A DNA stretch of 64,000 nucleotides, taken from Diphasiastrum complanatum. Lineage: Eukaryota; Streptophyta; Lycopodiopsida; Lycopodiales; Lycopodiaceae. The notes below the pieces were generated by a model that was given only the letters and a program-made list of their open reading frames with translations, had not been told where the DNA came from and made no database searches. The position numbers were made by a program, and so were the translations under genes. Where the stretch lies: the NCBI GenBank assembly GCA_029204225.1, contig CM055099.1, forward strand, positions 47,800,542-47,864,541, given 5' to 3'. This document shows positions 38,965 through 52,052 of the stretch, one piece after another (the first letter of the stretch is position 1; every line of letters begins with the position of its first letter).

Positions 38965-39557
38965 TGTGTGTCTTGCAACGGCCGCATTTTTTGGGGAGGG
39001 CCGAAGGGAGGACTTGAAAATCTTAAAAAGAAGCACATAGATAGAATTGCAAATTTCCGGTGTTGAAGATGAAGAAAAAAGTATATGAGGAAGACGATTA
39101 TTCAAAACTCAAGCGTCGTTGGTAAATATATCATGTCAAGTGGGTTCAGTCTTTGCCAGTTGATCGGAGATATTATCGGATCGCTGTTACTCTTTCTTGG
39201 GTTTCTGGTAGATGCTCTGTAGTCCTATCCTTCTTGGTGCTAAGAAATATTGCAAAAGATTACTACTATTTCGAGCTTTTGCCGCGACGTGGTCTTGGGA
39301 GTATTGATAAAGCTTTGCACAGCTTCTTAGGCTATCAGGTTAATCTGGGTTCTAAGCACTTATTCTGCAAACGGTTCGTGCAATACATCTTAGTTTGGAA
39401 CCATTCTGTTGCAGTCTGTATTATCTTTGCTGCTGTCCTGAGTGAGTGACAAGCTGCTTATGTGATCAAAGAAGACATACAAACTCAGGAAGCGGGCACT
39501 TCCAGTAAGAGCAAAAATAGCAGAGTGGTACCATATTCTAGATCTGTAAATTCAACT

Positions 39558-39889
39558 ATGGCGATGAACCACGTAGCGGTAGCAGTTAACAGCAAAGAAA
39601 ACAGCCGAAGTGCAGTGAAATGGACCCTCCTACATTTGGTTTCATCATCAGATGTTCTCACACTTATTCATGTGCGCCCTCCAGTTACCCATATCCCCAC
39701 TCCGAGTACGTCTCCTCTCTTACAGTTGCTTTAGCATTTACTGGCTGATCTCTGAAAAGGTTTCATTCCGGGCACTGTACTCTTTATCTCCTAGTTGCTT
39801 GCAACATTTTTTAAACTGCATAAGTCTAGATTCCGAGCACGGAGGTGATCTTTAGTAGAAAAGTCTCATCGTCGTAATACTTCGTTATC

Positions 39890-39967
<78 letters not shown>

Positions 39968-42900
39968 AAAATTCCAATATTAGCAGAATAGTTTGCAGTA
40001 GAACAAGCATCGACCCTTTGAAAAGGAGAGAGAGAGAGAGAGAGAGATCAAAATTAGCGTAATAGTTTGCAGTAGAACAAGCAACTTCTTGACAGGGAAA
40101 ACCCTTTGTACTTAGCAAGCTTAATATCGCTTTGAACTACATTTTGCCAGACTATTTTCAAGAATAGTCAATTCATGGAAGGAGCAGGCGTGCTGCCATA
40201 GATTCTTTTTACGGTTAGCTGGTAACTAAAAACCATCTCCATAAATTACGAACTTTACATGGATTTTAATTTGAAATCGGATCTTTAGTCTTTCAGACTG
40301 GAATGTTGGATGCCCCATTTTCTGGTGAGTGGATCTTAGAATCATTTGAAATGTTGAAAGAAATGGTTTTAGTAGTCGTTAGTCTTTAACTCCTGTTAAA
40401 TTCCAAGTGCTCTCTGTACATGGTACCCACATTAATTATTTTCCCACAACTCTCCCAACTTACAAAATTTTTATCCTTGCAACGTGAAAACGAAAATGCT
40501 ACAGATTTTAAATCTAATTGAGAAAGAATTTTAATTTTTCATGCTATCAAACATTTTTTTCAAAGGAGAACCTTTCACTTATCTCACTGGTTTACAAATT
40601 ACTCTTTTACAGTACAAATTGTGAAAAGATTTCTTCAAAACGAAATTGAATAGATATAAGAAGTGGACATTGAGAGTCTGAAATTGGTCCACTGAACATT
40701 CAAAGCCGAAGATCGATCAAATCACAAGTCATTGGTTTAAAAAATACGAAACCAGAAAAATATTTAACCATATCTATGCCCTGATAAGCAGGATGGATTA
40801 AAACTGCAACCTCATCCATGTGGCACAAAGCTAGCAGAGACTAAGATGGTCAAATTGCAGCATTGAACTGAGGACATGACCCATGAAGGCGTGGGAGCAA
40901 AGCAGTAGTGAGTACAGCATCTGGTTGTAACGTGAACTCGCAAGGGAAGAAAACAGGCTGCAAAAGTAAGTACCTCAGAGAACAGAAGTGCAATCTATAA
41001 GAACCTCTTGTGAAACCAAAGTGGTTGCAAGGCTCAAGAGGTGTAATATTGTACTCAACCACCAAAAGGAGCCTTAATCTGGTGGGTCACCCATTAGAGT
41101 AACCAATGAATGCAGTTCCAATGTCAATGCTGATGACTTGGCTGCTGCAAAGAGGCACCAAAAAGTAGGATGCTCTGTCCCTCTTTTTTGCTGTATCTCT
41201 CTCTATTCTCGCTCATTATCTTGATCAGTACTTCTTATTTATGATTTCCACAAGGGAGCATGTGGATGCCAAGGTGCTTTAATTTGAGTTTCCTTTGGAA
41301 AGTTGGACGCTGCAGTTTGAGACAATTAATTAGATCTTTGTTTACTTTGACCTTGGAAAGGTTAGAATCAATTGCGGCTCAACTGATCTGTGAACTATGT
41401 ATGCATCAAGTATCTCACCTTAACCGAGTATTCTAAGTTCTGCAATTTTATTCAAAGTATTTAGTAGCGTTTTACATGCCAAAGAGATATAAGTTGGTCT
41501 ACGTTTCTGTTAAAAAAGAATCTCTTTCCTAGGTTATTCAGAAGAATTTGGTCATTGTATAAGCTTTTTTTGGTGTTCCCTTGATGAGTTCTTATCATTG
41601 ACTGTTGATTTTGGCAGTGGGAAACATGGCTGTATCTCAAGTGGTTCCAGAGGTAGTGGCAGCATATGTACGAGAAATTGAATTTAAAACAGATAGGCTG
41701 CTAAAAACTTTTACCAGAATTTGTGAAGCTTTCAAGGTACCATCATAATTGTTACGTACATGTTAGCAAGTACAAGAGTATTTTACATCCAGATTATGAA
41801 CTTTCTTCGCATCTAGTTCAGGAGTCCTAATTTGTTGTCCGTCTCCATTGTACAACTGTTTAAATAGCAATGGCTCTTATAACGGTCAAATTATATTGTA
41901 CCTTTGATCGTGTCTACCAGGTCAGCACGGAGATTGCCATACTGGAATCTGATTCTGTCCAGAAAGCTCTAGTGCAAGAAATCTTTAAGCGTGGAATCAC
42001 AAAGCTCATCCTAGGAGCCCCTTCTCGCAACCTTCTTACCAAGTGAGAACCTCTCAGAGCACTCAGATGAGAAATATGTTTGTAAATGGTGGCAAAATTA
42101 TTTGCTCTGCTGTTTTTTCTTTTATTGATGGTGGAATATGTGTTTATTGAGGAAGTGTCAAATCCACATTTTTCTTTAACAAACAATATAGTCGATGTAC
42201 TTTTGAAGCTTGATCATGTGTTTTCTTCATTCATTTAGTGGAAAGCTTGCAAAAAAAATTTAGTTTAGAATGTCCCTGTTGACTCTAGATGCCATACAAA
42301 TTACTATCAGTGCAAATATCGAACTGTATTTAGACTTATATTGGGCTACAATCTACACCTGTACGATATGTAATGGTATTTTTTCATACAACAAACTTAA
42401 TATATGTACATGTGGCTCACTCTGGAGTCTGAAGTTAGGCTGAAAAACAAGGTTCTGTAATTTCAATTGTTTCTAAGAAGCTACTGCCCTGGAATACGTT
42501 TGAGTTAGCTTTTGCAGCACAGATTTTAGGCTTGACAACACAAGTTTGAGATATACCACAGCTAATTGACCTATATTATATAACAAATAGCAACCCACCC
42601 TAAGCACTTTTATAAACGACAACAATGGAACCTGAGATGACATTTGATCAGCACTTACCAGCTATTAAATGCTGGCGAGTTAACAATTGGAATAAAATTA
42701 GGGATAAGCAAACACTAATGTCATGTATTGAATGGTCCATTATGTGATGCAAATAGAGACTGAGACGTATTGCAAATTCAATTTGATAGTACAATCGTTA
42801 AAATTCGATATTCATGATTCTCCTCAACAAATGAAATGCTTTTCAAAACAAAATCTACCAATCACCATACTTTTTTAATAGACTGTCAAATTTGCACTTA

Positions 42901-45900
42901 GCCTTTGTCTATGATGGTATCATGGTAGTATCAAAATATAGCAGGTGAGCAGCATCGATAATGTGCTTAATACGTTTCTGAAATGCTTTTTGGCACTCAG
43001 CAATTTCAATTGGAACACTCTTCTTCGTTGACAATGGAAAATGATTTTTTATGGCTAACAATTCCAACTCCAAATATTCCATGCAGTTTTAGGCTAGAAT
43101 TTTTATACAACAAGTAATTGACCTATATTGTATGACAAATACCACCCACCAGAATTTGCAAATGACAATTATGGAACCTGAGAGTTGATCAGCATTTACT
43201 ATCTATCAAATGCTAGCGAGTGAACAATTGGAATTCGGAATAAACAAACACTTATATCATGTATTGAGCAGTCCACCACTGCAAATTTAGAGACTATGGT
43301 ATTGCAAATTAATGATAATACAATCGTCAAAATTTCGCATTCATGGTTCTTCTCAACAAATGCAATGCTTTTCAAAACAAAGTGGACCAGTCATCATACT
43401 TTTTTATTAGGATGTCAAATTTGCACTTAGCCTTTGTCTACTATGACCAAAATATCAAAATATAGCAAGTGTGGAGCATCAATAATGTGGTTAGTATAGT
43501 TTTGAAATGCTTTTTGGAACTCCTCAGTAATTTCTAATGGAACACTCTTATTTGTTGATAATGGAAAATGACAGGAAGCTCCTGGGACCAGGATTGCCAG
43601 ATTTTGTATCCAGAAATGCCCCAGATTTCTGCTCTGTGTACATAGTCTTGAACAAGAGACTGGCTTCTGTGAAGGAATCCAGACAAAGCCTCGAGCGTGA
43701 CAACTCATTATCTTCACTTTCATCTCCACAAAACTCTGAAAGCTTTATGCAGAGCCAGCGGTCATCCATCTCTTCAATTGGTGAGGCCTCCACGGGAAAT
43801 TTCCGCCAAAACTTTAGATTACATGTGCTTCCTGTTTAACAATGATCTTTGTGAATTATCAAAATGAGTAGAGTAGAAGACTGAAACAAGGTGAGGAAGT
43901 ATTGATTTCTGAACCCATGATGGTTTAAGGCTGAAATTATTTTGAAACACGTGAATCTGAACTCTGCCATAAAATATTCCCCAATGTAAACCATTGAACA
44001 GGTGAGATTGAGGTAATAGAGCTCGATCCTGGTGTTCCAGCACAGAGTGGAGTGGAATATAGATCACAACCTTTCCCGCTTAACTCAGGGTCAGGCAATT
44101 ATGACATTCCAAACGAAGCTGTTCGAGTAAGATCTTTGAGTGTACCCCATATTGAAGAAAACTCTTATTCTCCTATATTGAGTAGCCGTTATCGTCCTGG
44201 CGAACCTAATCCTTCAAGAAATTCAAATCTGCATCAACATAGACACATTGAGAGGCTGGAAGAAACTCAAGATTCGGGAAGGAGATGGTCTGGTGAGATC
44301 CAAAGTGCTGACAGTCATCCATCTGCTCCTCCATATTCAGACAGTTGGTCAGGCACTTCATATCCACAATTTGTAAGCAACGCTGATGACCAGGTAACAA
44401 ACTGTCCCGATAAGGAAATTTTGAGATGAGAAAAGTGAAAATGTGGTGAAGGGTTTGGCATAAGAGAGCAATTCATGGAAGCAACTAATTAGCTTACTTG
44501 CAGTTTGTCATCCTCCCACAAATTCACAATAACGTGAGTCTTTTTGCATTTGCTTTGCTGAATTTGCTGTTTGTCTGACCTTCCTACAGAATTGGCATAG
44601 TTTGAACTCCATCAATGTGACACAGAACTCTGTTTGCTCATATAAGCTATGAACGGCTCTGCTAAGTTTGTCGAGTGTCGTAAAATGCTGTTTACATTTC
44701 GGGCAGTCATAACCTTATTCTTGATAAAAATGTGCACATTCATTCCTGGCCCTTATTCTGATAAATAAAACCTATCAGATATTTAATTGATCCAAGGTCG
44801 CGTGGAGCTGCATTTGTAAAATGTCGGGTCATATGTTCCAATGTCTTGTTTAGAAACAGTAACAATGTCTTTGTTACCGTATTGAATCCAGGATCCATCG
44901 TCAACAAGGACATATGACAATGCCAATCTTCAATCCCTCTGCAGAAGTGAAGCTGAGCGAGATACAATCTTATCTGCTATGAAGGTTTTTGAATAGAAGC
45001 CAATACTCTCCCTTGTGCCATCTCTGATTTGTTTGCACAATTTTTTGATCAACTTGCTGTTTAATCTTGTTGAATGTACTTTATGCAGAGAACATCACAT
45101 TATTTAATAGCGACTCCTAATCACAAGTCTCTGCCTTTGGTCAAAGCAGGCACAAGAAATTGCTGCGAAGCAGCTTCAGGAGGCCACTGTCCACTTGGAG
45201 GCAATTAAAGCTTTGGAATTGGCTAAGGTAAGAGCAGAACGACAAGCTCAAAAGCTGCAAGAGGCACTAGCAGAGGCCCATTTTGCAAGACAAGCTGCCG
45301 AAGAAGAAGGCAGGCGCCGGATAGAAGCAGAAGCCAAGTCCATTCAAGATGAAGAAGCAAAGGTAGAACTGACCGAAGCCTTGAGAAAAGCTGAACAGAA
45401 GTATAGAATCTATTCCTTCGACGAGATCTTAGCAGCTACAAATAACCTCGCTGAAGATCATAGACTAGGAGAAGGTGGGTATGGTGTTGTGTACAAGGGG
45501 AAGCTGCACCACACAAATGTTGCAATTAAAGTTCTGAAAGAAGATACCTCACAAGGAGTACAAGAATTTCAACATGAGGTACAAGTGCGCATTGGGCCAA
45601 CTTTATAACTCAGTGGGGGGATGTTCAAGAATTGATATGTAATTTGCTTCTTAGGATGTCTGATCTTTTTTCAAGCCTCAAAATTTTGATCTTCCTGTAG
45701 GATAGGAATGATGTATTTTTTGACATCATTTTTGCTTATTGCATATTTGGATCAACTATTCCTGATTTTGATTAACAGTCGAACGTTTGTAGTTCCCGTC
45801 TCCAGTATGTTACCTTCAAATGCAGATGCTAGTTCCTAAATTTGTTCTGTTTGTGCTAATGTTAGGTGGAGGTACTGGGCCGCATTCATCATCCACATAT

Positions 45901-46949
45901 GGTTTTGTTATTGGGCTGCTGTCCCGAGAAAGCATGCCTAGTATATGAATTCATGGCCAATGGAAGTCTGGAGGATAGGCTCAGATGTCATGGTGGAACT
46001 CGCCCTCTGCCTTGGTACACAAGACTCAAAATACAAGCAGAGATAGCCACAGCATTGTATTCCCTTCATAGCTCAAAGCCTGACCCTATCATTCACCGAG
46101 ATGTAAAACTAGGCAACATTCTACTTGATCAAAATTTTGTAAGCAAGATAGGGGATGTTGGGCTGGCAACTCTAATTCCTCAGTCATTGGCAGACAAAAA
46201 CTCAACTTGCTTTAGAGACACAATGCCGGTTGGAAGTTTCGCATATATAGATCCTGAGTATCAACATACAGGCTTCTATGGGCCAAAATCAGATGTGTAT
46301 GCTTTTGGAATTGTGCTACTTCAGCTACTGACAGGGAGATCGCCTGTTGGTATCATCCAATTTGTCAAAGATTCTCTTGCGTCTGGATCCTTTGCGGATG
46401 TTTTGGACCGGTCTGCTGGCGACTGGCCTCTGACAGAGGCGAGGCAAGTGGCTGTTTTAGCTTTGGAATGTTCTCGCTTGAAGCGCAAAAACAGACCAGA
46501 TATTGCATCGATTCTTCCAATTCTCGATATGATTCGTGAATCTGCTGAAGATTGGGCTGCTAAGAGTATAACTGATGAAGAGCCCAATTCACAAGAAAAT
46601 GCTCCAGAACTATACATTTGCCCTATTCTCAACGTGAGTAGCTTCCACTTTGAATACCTTTCACAGTCTTCTGGTCTTTAATAACAACCATATGCTGCAT
46701 TTTCCATGCCTACTCCAATTCTGAATTAAGGATTTTGGTTCTCAGGAAGTGATGGAAGATCCAGTAATTGCAGCTGATGGATACACATATGAGCATGCAG
46801 CAATCCAGCAATGGCTCCAGGAACACGACACCTCTCCCTTGATTAATTTGCCACTTGATCATAGAATCTTGATCCCTAATCATTCTCTGCGCTCCGCTAT
46901 TAGAGAGTGGATGCAAAGACGAAGGTGCAGTGAAAGAAATAGTATATAA
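39558..46949 (+). CDS. USP-kinase-U-box protein, copy 2
   Basis: Eight coding exons on the plus strand: 39558-39705, 41618-41736, 41921-42042, 43575-43780, 44002-44393, 45150-45578, 45866-46633 and 46746-46949, giving 795 residues. Exons 2, 3, 4, 6, 7 and 8 have the same lengths as in copy 1; exon 5 is 12 bp longer. The kinase keeps the glycine loop GEGGYGVVYKG, VAIKVL Lys, HRD and the family-typical DVG. The U-box (MEDPVIAADGYTYE) is intact. Over the 256 residues of exon 7 I count about 22 differences from copy 1, or about 91% identity. The codon matching copy 1's ATG is GTG (39,462), and the ATG that overlaps it is followed at once by a stop. The first usable in-frame ATG is 39,558, at the edge of the USP domain. 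An unseen upstream exon could also supply a start. Confidence 0.82.
39893..40047. repeat. (GA)n tracts in intron 1 of kinase copy 2
   Basis: A perfect GA tract at about 39,893-39,965 and a shorter one at about 40,027-40,047. The bases around them (GATCAAAATT...AGC(A/G)(G/T)AATAGTTTGCAGTAGAACAAGCA) are repeated, so the tract and flank were duplicated together. Confidence 0.9.
42565..43560 (+). repeat. Intronic tandem duplication in copy 2, about 535-bp units
   Basis: Two diverged direct copies at about 42,565-43,085 and 43,105-43,560 share TAATTGACCTATATT(A/G)TAT, ACCCACC, GGAACCTGAGA, TCAAATTTGCACTTAGCCTTTG and TTTGGCACTC-like blocks. The second copy ends about 15 bp before the exon 4 acceptor. 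Confidence 0.8.
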
Positions 46950-47270
46950 ATTACAGTACCACATTGTTCTAAGCTTGTATTGCTACTAAACAAAGATATA
47001 GGAAAGAATTCATATAAGCTCCAGCCCTGCACTGAAAGGGTATCAAACATGGTCAACTTCTGGTCATTAGCACCGCATTTCAAAATTCTGTTGGCTCTTT
47101 GCAACAACACAAAAAAGAAGTATGTTGGCTATTACTTTCAATGTGGTAGGGGGTATAACCTTTGTAGATAGTTGGAGAGTTTATGGGACATAGTGATCAA
47201 TATGAATGTAAATGTACATAGCGTTGAGTTGTTCCAAGAAGCACTTTTCTAGCACTCGACTTCATATATA

Positions 47271-47614
47271 TAGATTGAGGGGATTATCTAGAAAACTTGC
47301 AAGCTATATAGTACAGTTACGCAAAGTTCTAATTACTGACTCTTACCAGTTTACAATTATTAGTGTTCAATCAGTAGTTGACATGCTACACTCTACCAGG
47401 TATTATGTGCACATCAAACTCAAACACATTTGCTTCTAAGTACTAGACACATAAACATAAGTGATTCCATCCTTGAACTACTACCATTATAATGTCGTTG
47501 ATGGTGTCATGATTATATCACTTCCACAGCTTTTGATAGTCTTTGATGGGATAATTTCATGTGTTGATGATGATCTTATCATTAGGAACTCCAATCATCT
47601 ATTTATTTATACAA
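47271..47614. other. AT-rich DNA between arm B and a copia relic
   Basis: No supported gene. No LTR could be defined for the copia sequence that follows. Confidence 0.45.
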
Positions 47615-49915
47615 AAACTCTATTGTCCAAAGAGACTCTCTCCATAGGGGGAGCAAAATACTTTCTGACCTTCATCGACGATTATTAGATGGGGAGGGTA
47701 GTCTATTTGTTGAAGAAGAAATCAGAAGCCTTCAAGTATCTTCAGCAATTCAAGCAGGAAGCTAAGAATCAAACATCCAAGAAAATCAAGGCCATTCGGA
47801 CGGTTGGTGGAGGCCAATTCATTTCTACTCAATTCAATGATTACTACAAAGCTCATGGCATACTTATGCAATATACCACCAGCTATTCTCCATAGTCGAA
47901 TGTAGTGGCTAAACGTAAAAATTGTACAATTGTCGAAAGTGCGAAGAGTATGAATTTACATGCAAGATTATCGAAGAAATTTTGGGCAGAAGCTGTCTTG
48001 ATAGCTGCCTATCTTTAGAATCGACTTACAACCAAAGTCTTATTCGACAAAACACCCGAAGAGTGTGGACAAGTTCCACCTTTGGTAAGGCATCTTCAAA
48101 CTTTCGGTTGTATCGCTTTTGCACAAATTCCAATAGAACTTCCTAAAAAGCTAGATATTACTAGTTCTGAGTCTATCGTTGTTGGATACTCTTTGAATCA
48201 TATAGCTTATAGGATTTATAATCCAGTGACTAAGAAGATTACTTCTAGTAAAGATGTTATTTTTCTTGATGATTCGTTTCTCAATCTCAAGGGAAAGGAA
48301 AAAGTTACATCGAATCACTACCTGATATTGCATCAAGTTCGAATCCCAACTCTACTCCAAACAATGATTCGGAAGACAGCTCGACACAGCCGCCGAATGG
48401 AAACAAATTTATTAACAATGCCATAACCACTTGTTACTTTGTCAAGGAGCCAATCAATTATTTGGAAGCAATTTCTAGTCCAGAGCAGATCAATGGAAAT
48501 CAGTGATGGACAAAGAGTATCAATCTCTTATCAAAAACCAGACATGGACTGTTACAGACCTGCCAGATGGTAAGAACACCATTTCTTGCAAATCCGTTTA
48601 TCAAATCAAGTACAAAGCTGATGGTTCACTTGATCGATGGAAGGCAAGATTAGTTGCCAGAGGATTCTCTCAAATCCCGAATGTTGATTATTCGAAAACT
48701 TTCAGTTCCGTGGCCAATCAAACTTTTACTTTTATTTGCAGCAGTGGCAAATCTAGAGATTCACCAGATGGATGTGCAAACTGCATTTTTACATGGAGTT
48801 ATCAAAGAAGACATTTATATGTCTCAACCTGAAGGCTACAAGTTGGAGGGTAAAATCTATCAGGTATGTAAACTTCAAAAAGCTCTCTACGGTCTTCGTC
48901 GAATCAACAAATTCTTTATTCAACAAGGCTTTATACAAAGTTTAGTTGATTGTAATGTCTACTAAAAGTCAATAAATTTATCTTTTGTTATCATTACATT
49001 ATTTGTTGACAAAACATTACTCTTTAGTAATGACATGCTGAAGGACATCAAAGAGATGTTATCGGATGAATGACAGATTTAGAAGAGGCCCATTTTTGCA
49101 TGGTATACTTAAGAGATTGTGATCATCCATTGATTTATATCAGTCAACAAATGTACATTCTTAACCTGTTATTCAAACACCAGCCAAAACTCCAATCAAT
49201 CTAAGTTCGAAATATTCGAAGGATCAGTATTCCCAGTTTTTCGAAGAAGTCAAAAAGATGGAACAATATCCTTATCATTCTATTATTGTTTCTCTCATGT
49301 ATGCCATGATATGTGCTAGACCTAATATTGTTTATTTAGTTAGTACACTAAGTCAATACATGTCGAATCCAAGTTTTATTCATTGGAGAGCTTTACTTAG
49401 AGTTCTTCGATATTTACAATCAACACAAGATTATTGCATTTGTTGTGGTGAAAATTCGAATGATGATTTGAATGACCATGTTAATCTTATTCAAGGTTTT
49501 ACATATGCATATTGGGCTGGAAATGTTGATAGTGGAAAGTCGATATCAGGTTGTGTCTTTGTATTCAACAAATGTCATGTCTCTTGGAACAACAAGAAGC
49601 AGAATTTGACTGCATTATCTTCGACAGAGGTCGAATACATTGCCACTGCACATGCTGCAATAGAAGCTCTCTGGTTAAGGCGTCTATTGTAGGACATCAT
49701 CTTAGTCAATTACAAACAAATTTCATCTTTTGTGACAATCAAAGTACAATTGCTTTATCTATTAATCTCAGGTATCATTCTTGGAGCAAGCACATTGAGA
49801 TAAAAGTATCATTTTTTCAAGGACAAACTACTCGAAAGGGAGATCATTCTAATCTTTTGCATAACAGCTTTCATGACAGTGGATATATTTACTAAAGCGT
49901 TATCATTCTAAGTTT
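47615..49915 (+). pseudogene. Copia integrase-RT-RNase H, dead
   Basis: Begins in the integrase core (GGAKYFLTFIDDY, then a stop). Catalytic residues are lost: the second Asp block reads RTVGGGQF and the Glu block reads VAKRKN. After the integrase come VFGCIAFAQI-like sequence (here TFGCIAFAQIPIELPKKL), then reverse transcriptase (WKARLVARGFSQIPNVDYSK, with VQTAFLHGVIKEDIYMSQPE in another frame). The usual YVDD is changed to FVDK. RNase H (49,258-49,900) includes CHVSWNNKKQNLTALSSTE and ends FTKALS. Many stops and shifts. No Gag, LTR or polypurine tract is visible. The captured fragment in intron 1 of kinase copy 1 resembles this family. Confidence 0.88.
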
Positions 49916-50749
49916 AAGTATCAAATTTAGATTGATTCCAAATTTTTTCATTAATGCATAAATAAGTTTATATTCGCTATTCAAATCATTCTTTAAATAG
50001 TGTAGATGAATCAAGCATGAAAATTTGAACAATATTGCTTTTAAGTTCATTTAAATCCGATTTCATATAAGAAATTTACACGCATTTTAATGTTGGTAAT
50101 CATTTTCTCACTTGAAGATGTATAGAGGAATATTTTTATAATATTAGAATTTGAAGAAAAAATTACCTTTCTATAACTTTTCTAATAGTCTAATGATTCA
50201 ACTTTTTAATGCCACTAATAATACAACAGTAGCAAATCGTATATTCTTATTACATCACTTCTTTAACAAATGTCTTTTATGAAAAGTTAGCCCCTTACTC
50301 AGCATATGTGCGTAAACTAGATATCGAGGATATACCCCAAAAGTTTATAATCTATTTTTTCCACTTTATTATTGTTTATAATTGTGATTTTTCAAAACAT
50401 GTAGATCTATACTTTTCTTGGGAGTAATTCACTATGTATCAAGCTCTCGTTTTCATGGTAAAATATAACTAGTCCCTTTAGTTTAATACAATCCCTTAAA
50501 ACTTAAAGACAGGGCATTAAAAACTTCATTCAAATTGAAACAGCAAAAAGTCCAACCTGGGTTCTTTAAATTCAAATAAGGATTAACCATGGTTTCCAAG
50601 TGTTACCTCAAGTTTATGTCCACACCTGTGTTGAAATTCAAAGATACTGCCCCAAGGTTAAGGTTAGGGCTCCTTGCTAACTTCAACTGATGGCCCTTTC
50701 TTGATTTTTCTCTTTAATTTTGGCTTGTTTGAATTGATGGTCGGTATAA
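49916..50749. other. AT-rich DNA, no supported gene
   Basis: Nothing recognisable. Confidence 0.5.
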
Positions 50750-51330
50750 AATGCAAAATGTGTGGCCATCAGAGAGTGTCGAAACTTCTTGACCACATAC
50801 ATCATGGCCAGTGCTTCCCGCTCTGTGGTTGAATAGTTCATTTTTTATTCACTAAGCTATCGGTTGGCAAATCGGAGTGAAAAATCCCTTTTGCATTCTC
50901 CTGGCTGGGACAACATAGAATTCTGCCTGATTGATAACAAATCAACAAAAAACTTTCAATGCGTCTAATTCAAGGATCTGTTAAAGCTTCTCACACCTTG
51001 TGGGAAGCCAAATCAGATCGTTGTTCAAACACAAATTCAACGTTTCTTGATCATTGCCATCAAGATAGTGTGGACATCAGATAGTGTCCAAACTTCTTGA
51101 CCACATACATCATGGCCAGTGCTTCACTCTATGTGGTTGAATAGTTCATTTCTTATTCACTGAGCTATCGGATGGCAAATCAGACTGGAAAATCTGTTTT
51201 GCATTCTCCTGGCTGGGACACCATTTCTCCCTGATTCAACAAAAGACTTTCAATGCACCTACTTCAAGGATCTGTTATAGTTTCTCATACCTTGTTCGAA
51301 GCCAGATCAGGTCGCTGTTCAAATAGAAAT
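50750..51330 (-). pseudogene. Tandemly duplicated gypsy RNase H relic
   Basis: Two direct copies about 310 bp apart (about 50,760 and 51,070) share CATACATCATGGCCAGTGCTTC and GGCTGGGACA. On the minus strand they read as the gypsy RT-RNase H junction: LSE-stop-EMNYSTT, then ALAMMYVVKKFGHYL. Both copies contain stops. They do not belong to the element starting at 52,053, whose RNase H differs. Confidence 0.8.
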
Positions 51331-52047
51331 TCAGCGTTTCTTGATCATTGCCATTTTTGTGAATAGTGAGAGGGCTCATTCTTGAAACCACCAGACTGTC
51401 AGGGTTTCAAATTACATTAGGAAAGTGATTCCTCAACCACTAATTCATCAACTTTTACTAAGGCTGAGGGTAGCAATTTCAGGCTTGAATCTACATGGCT
51501 GAACCGATACTTATATTCAAGCCTTCACTCAAGCTATCACACGTTACTGGCTTTTCTTCACGTAGAAACTGGTTGTGTAACTATGTATACACAAAAAAAA
51601 AATTGGAAACTGCTTATTCAGGCCAAAATAATTTGTCAAATTGCCAATTTAGATTGTGTGACTAGTTAGTGAGAAAGCTTGTTATAGTTCTCCAAACATT
51701 GTCTCATTTGAGAAAATTTGGTACTTTTATGGCTTCATGCACAATGAGAACAAGACACGCTACTTCTTGGATGGAATTCTCTTGGAGATCAAACAACAAT
51801 TATAGATTGTGAGCTCTTCAATTTTATATTGATGCAAGAATTATGAGATCACTAGATAATTCTTCATGTGTATTTTTATTATGATGCTAAATCTCTTTAT
51901 TCCCATGAGAGTTGATTAATGATATGTACGCAATAATCTTCATCGTACATTAACTTTCTAAATATTGATATTCTCTCCTCTTTTCACACTTATCATATGA
52001 GATAATATTGTTCTCACTTCCATTGCCTGTTGGAAAATTGAGATCAA
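51331..52047. other. AT-rich DNA, no supported gene
   Basis: No domain or repeat recognised up to the target duplication at 52,048. Confidence 0.5.
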
Positions 52048-52052
52048 ATAAA

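Larger units (their letters stand above)
37470..47270 (+). repeat. Arm B of the inverted duplication (kinase copy 2)
   Basis: This 9.8 kb arm is the inverted partner of 11,910-24,265. Its outermost clear match is AACCTAGCTAAGTGAGGT at about 37,476 against the minus strand at about 24,260. The other end matches near 47,265. It is shorter mainly because the introns and upstream DNA of arm A have gained insertions. Confidence 0.9.

Noticed and set aside
39153-39449. 98-codon open frame directly upstream of kinase copy 2
   Set aside because: The matching block of copy 1 is highly similar in bases but its frame is interrupted, so the frame is not conserved. It is more likely 5' UTR or a 5' intron.
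46321-46632. Antisense frames over the kinase exons of both copies (also 12,564-12,860)
   Set aside because: Shadow frames of conserved coding exons; conserved only because the sense strand is.
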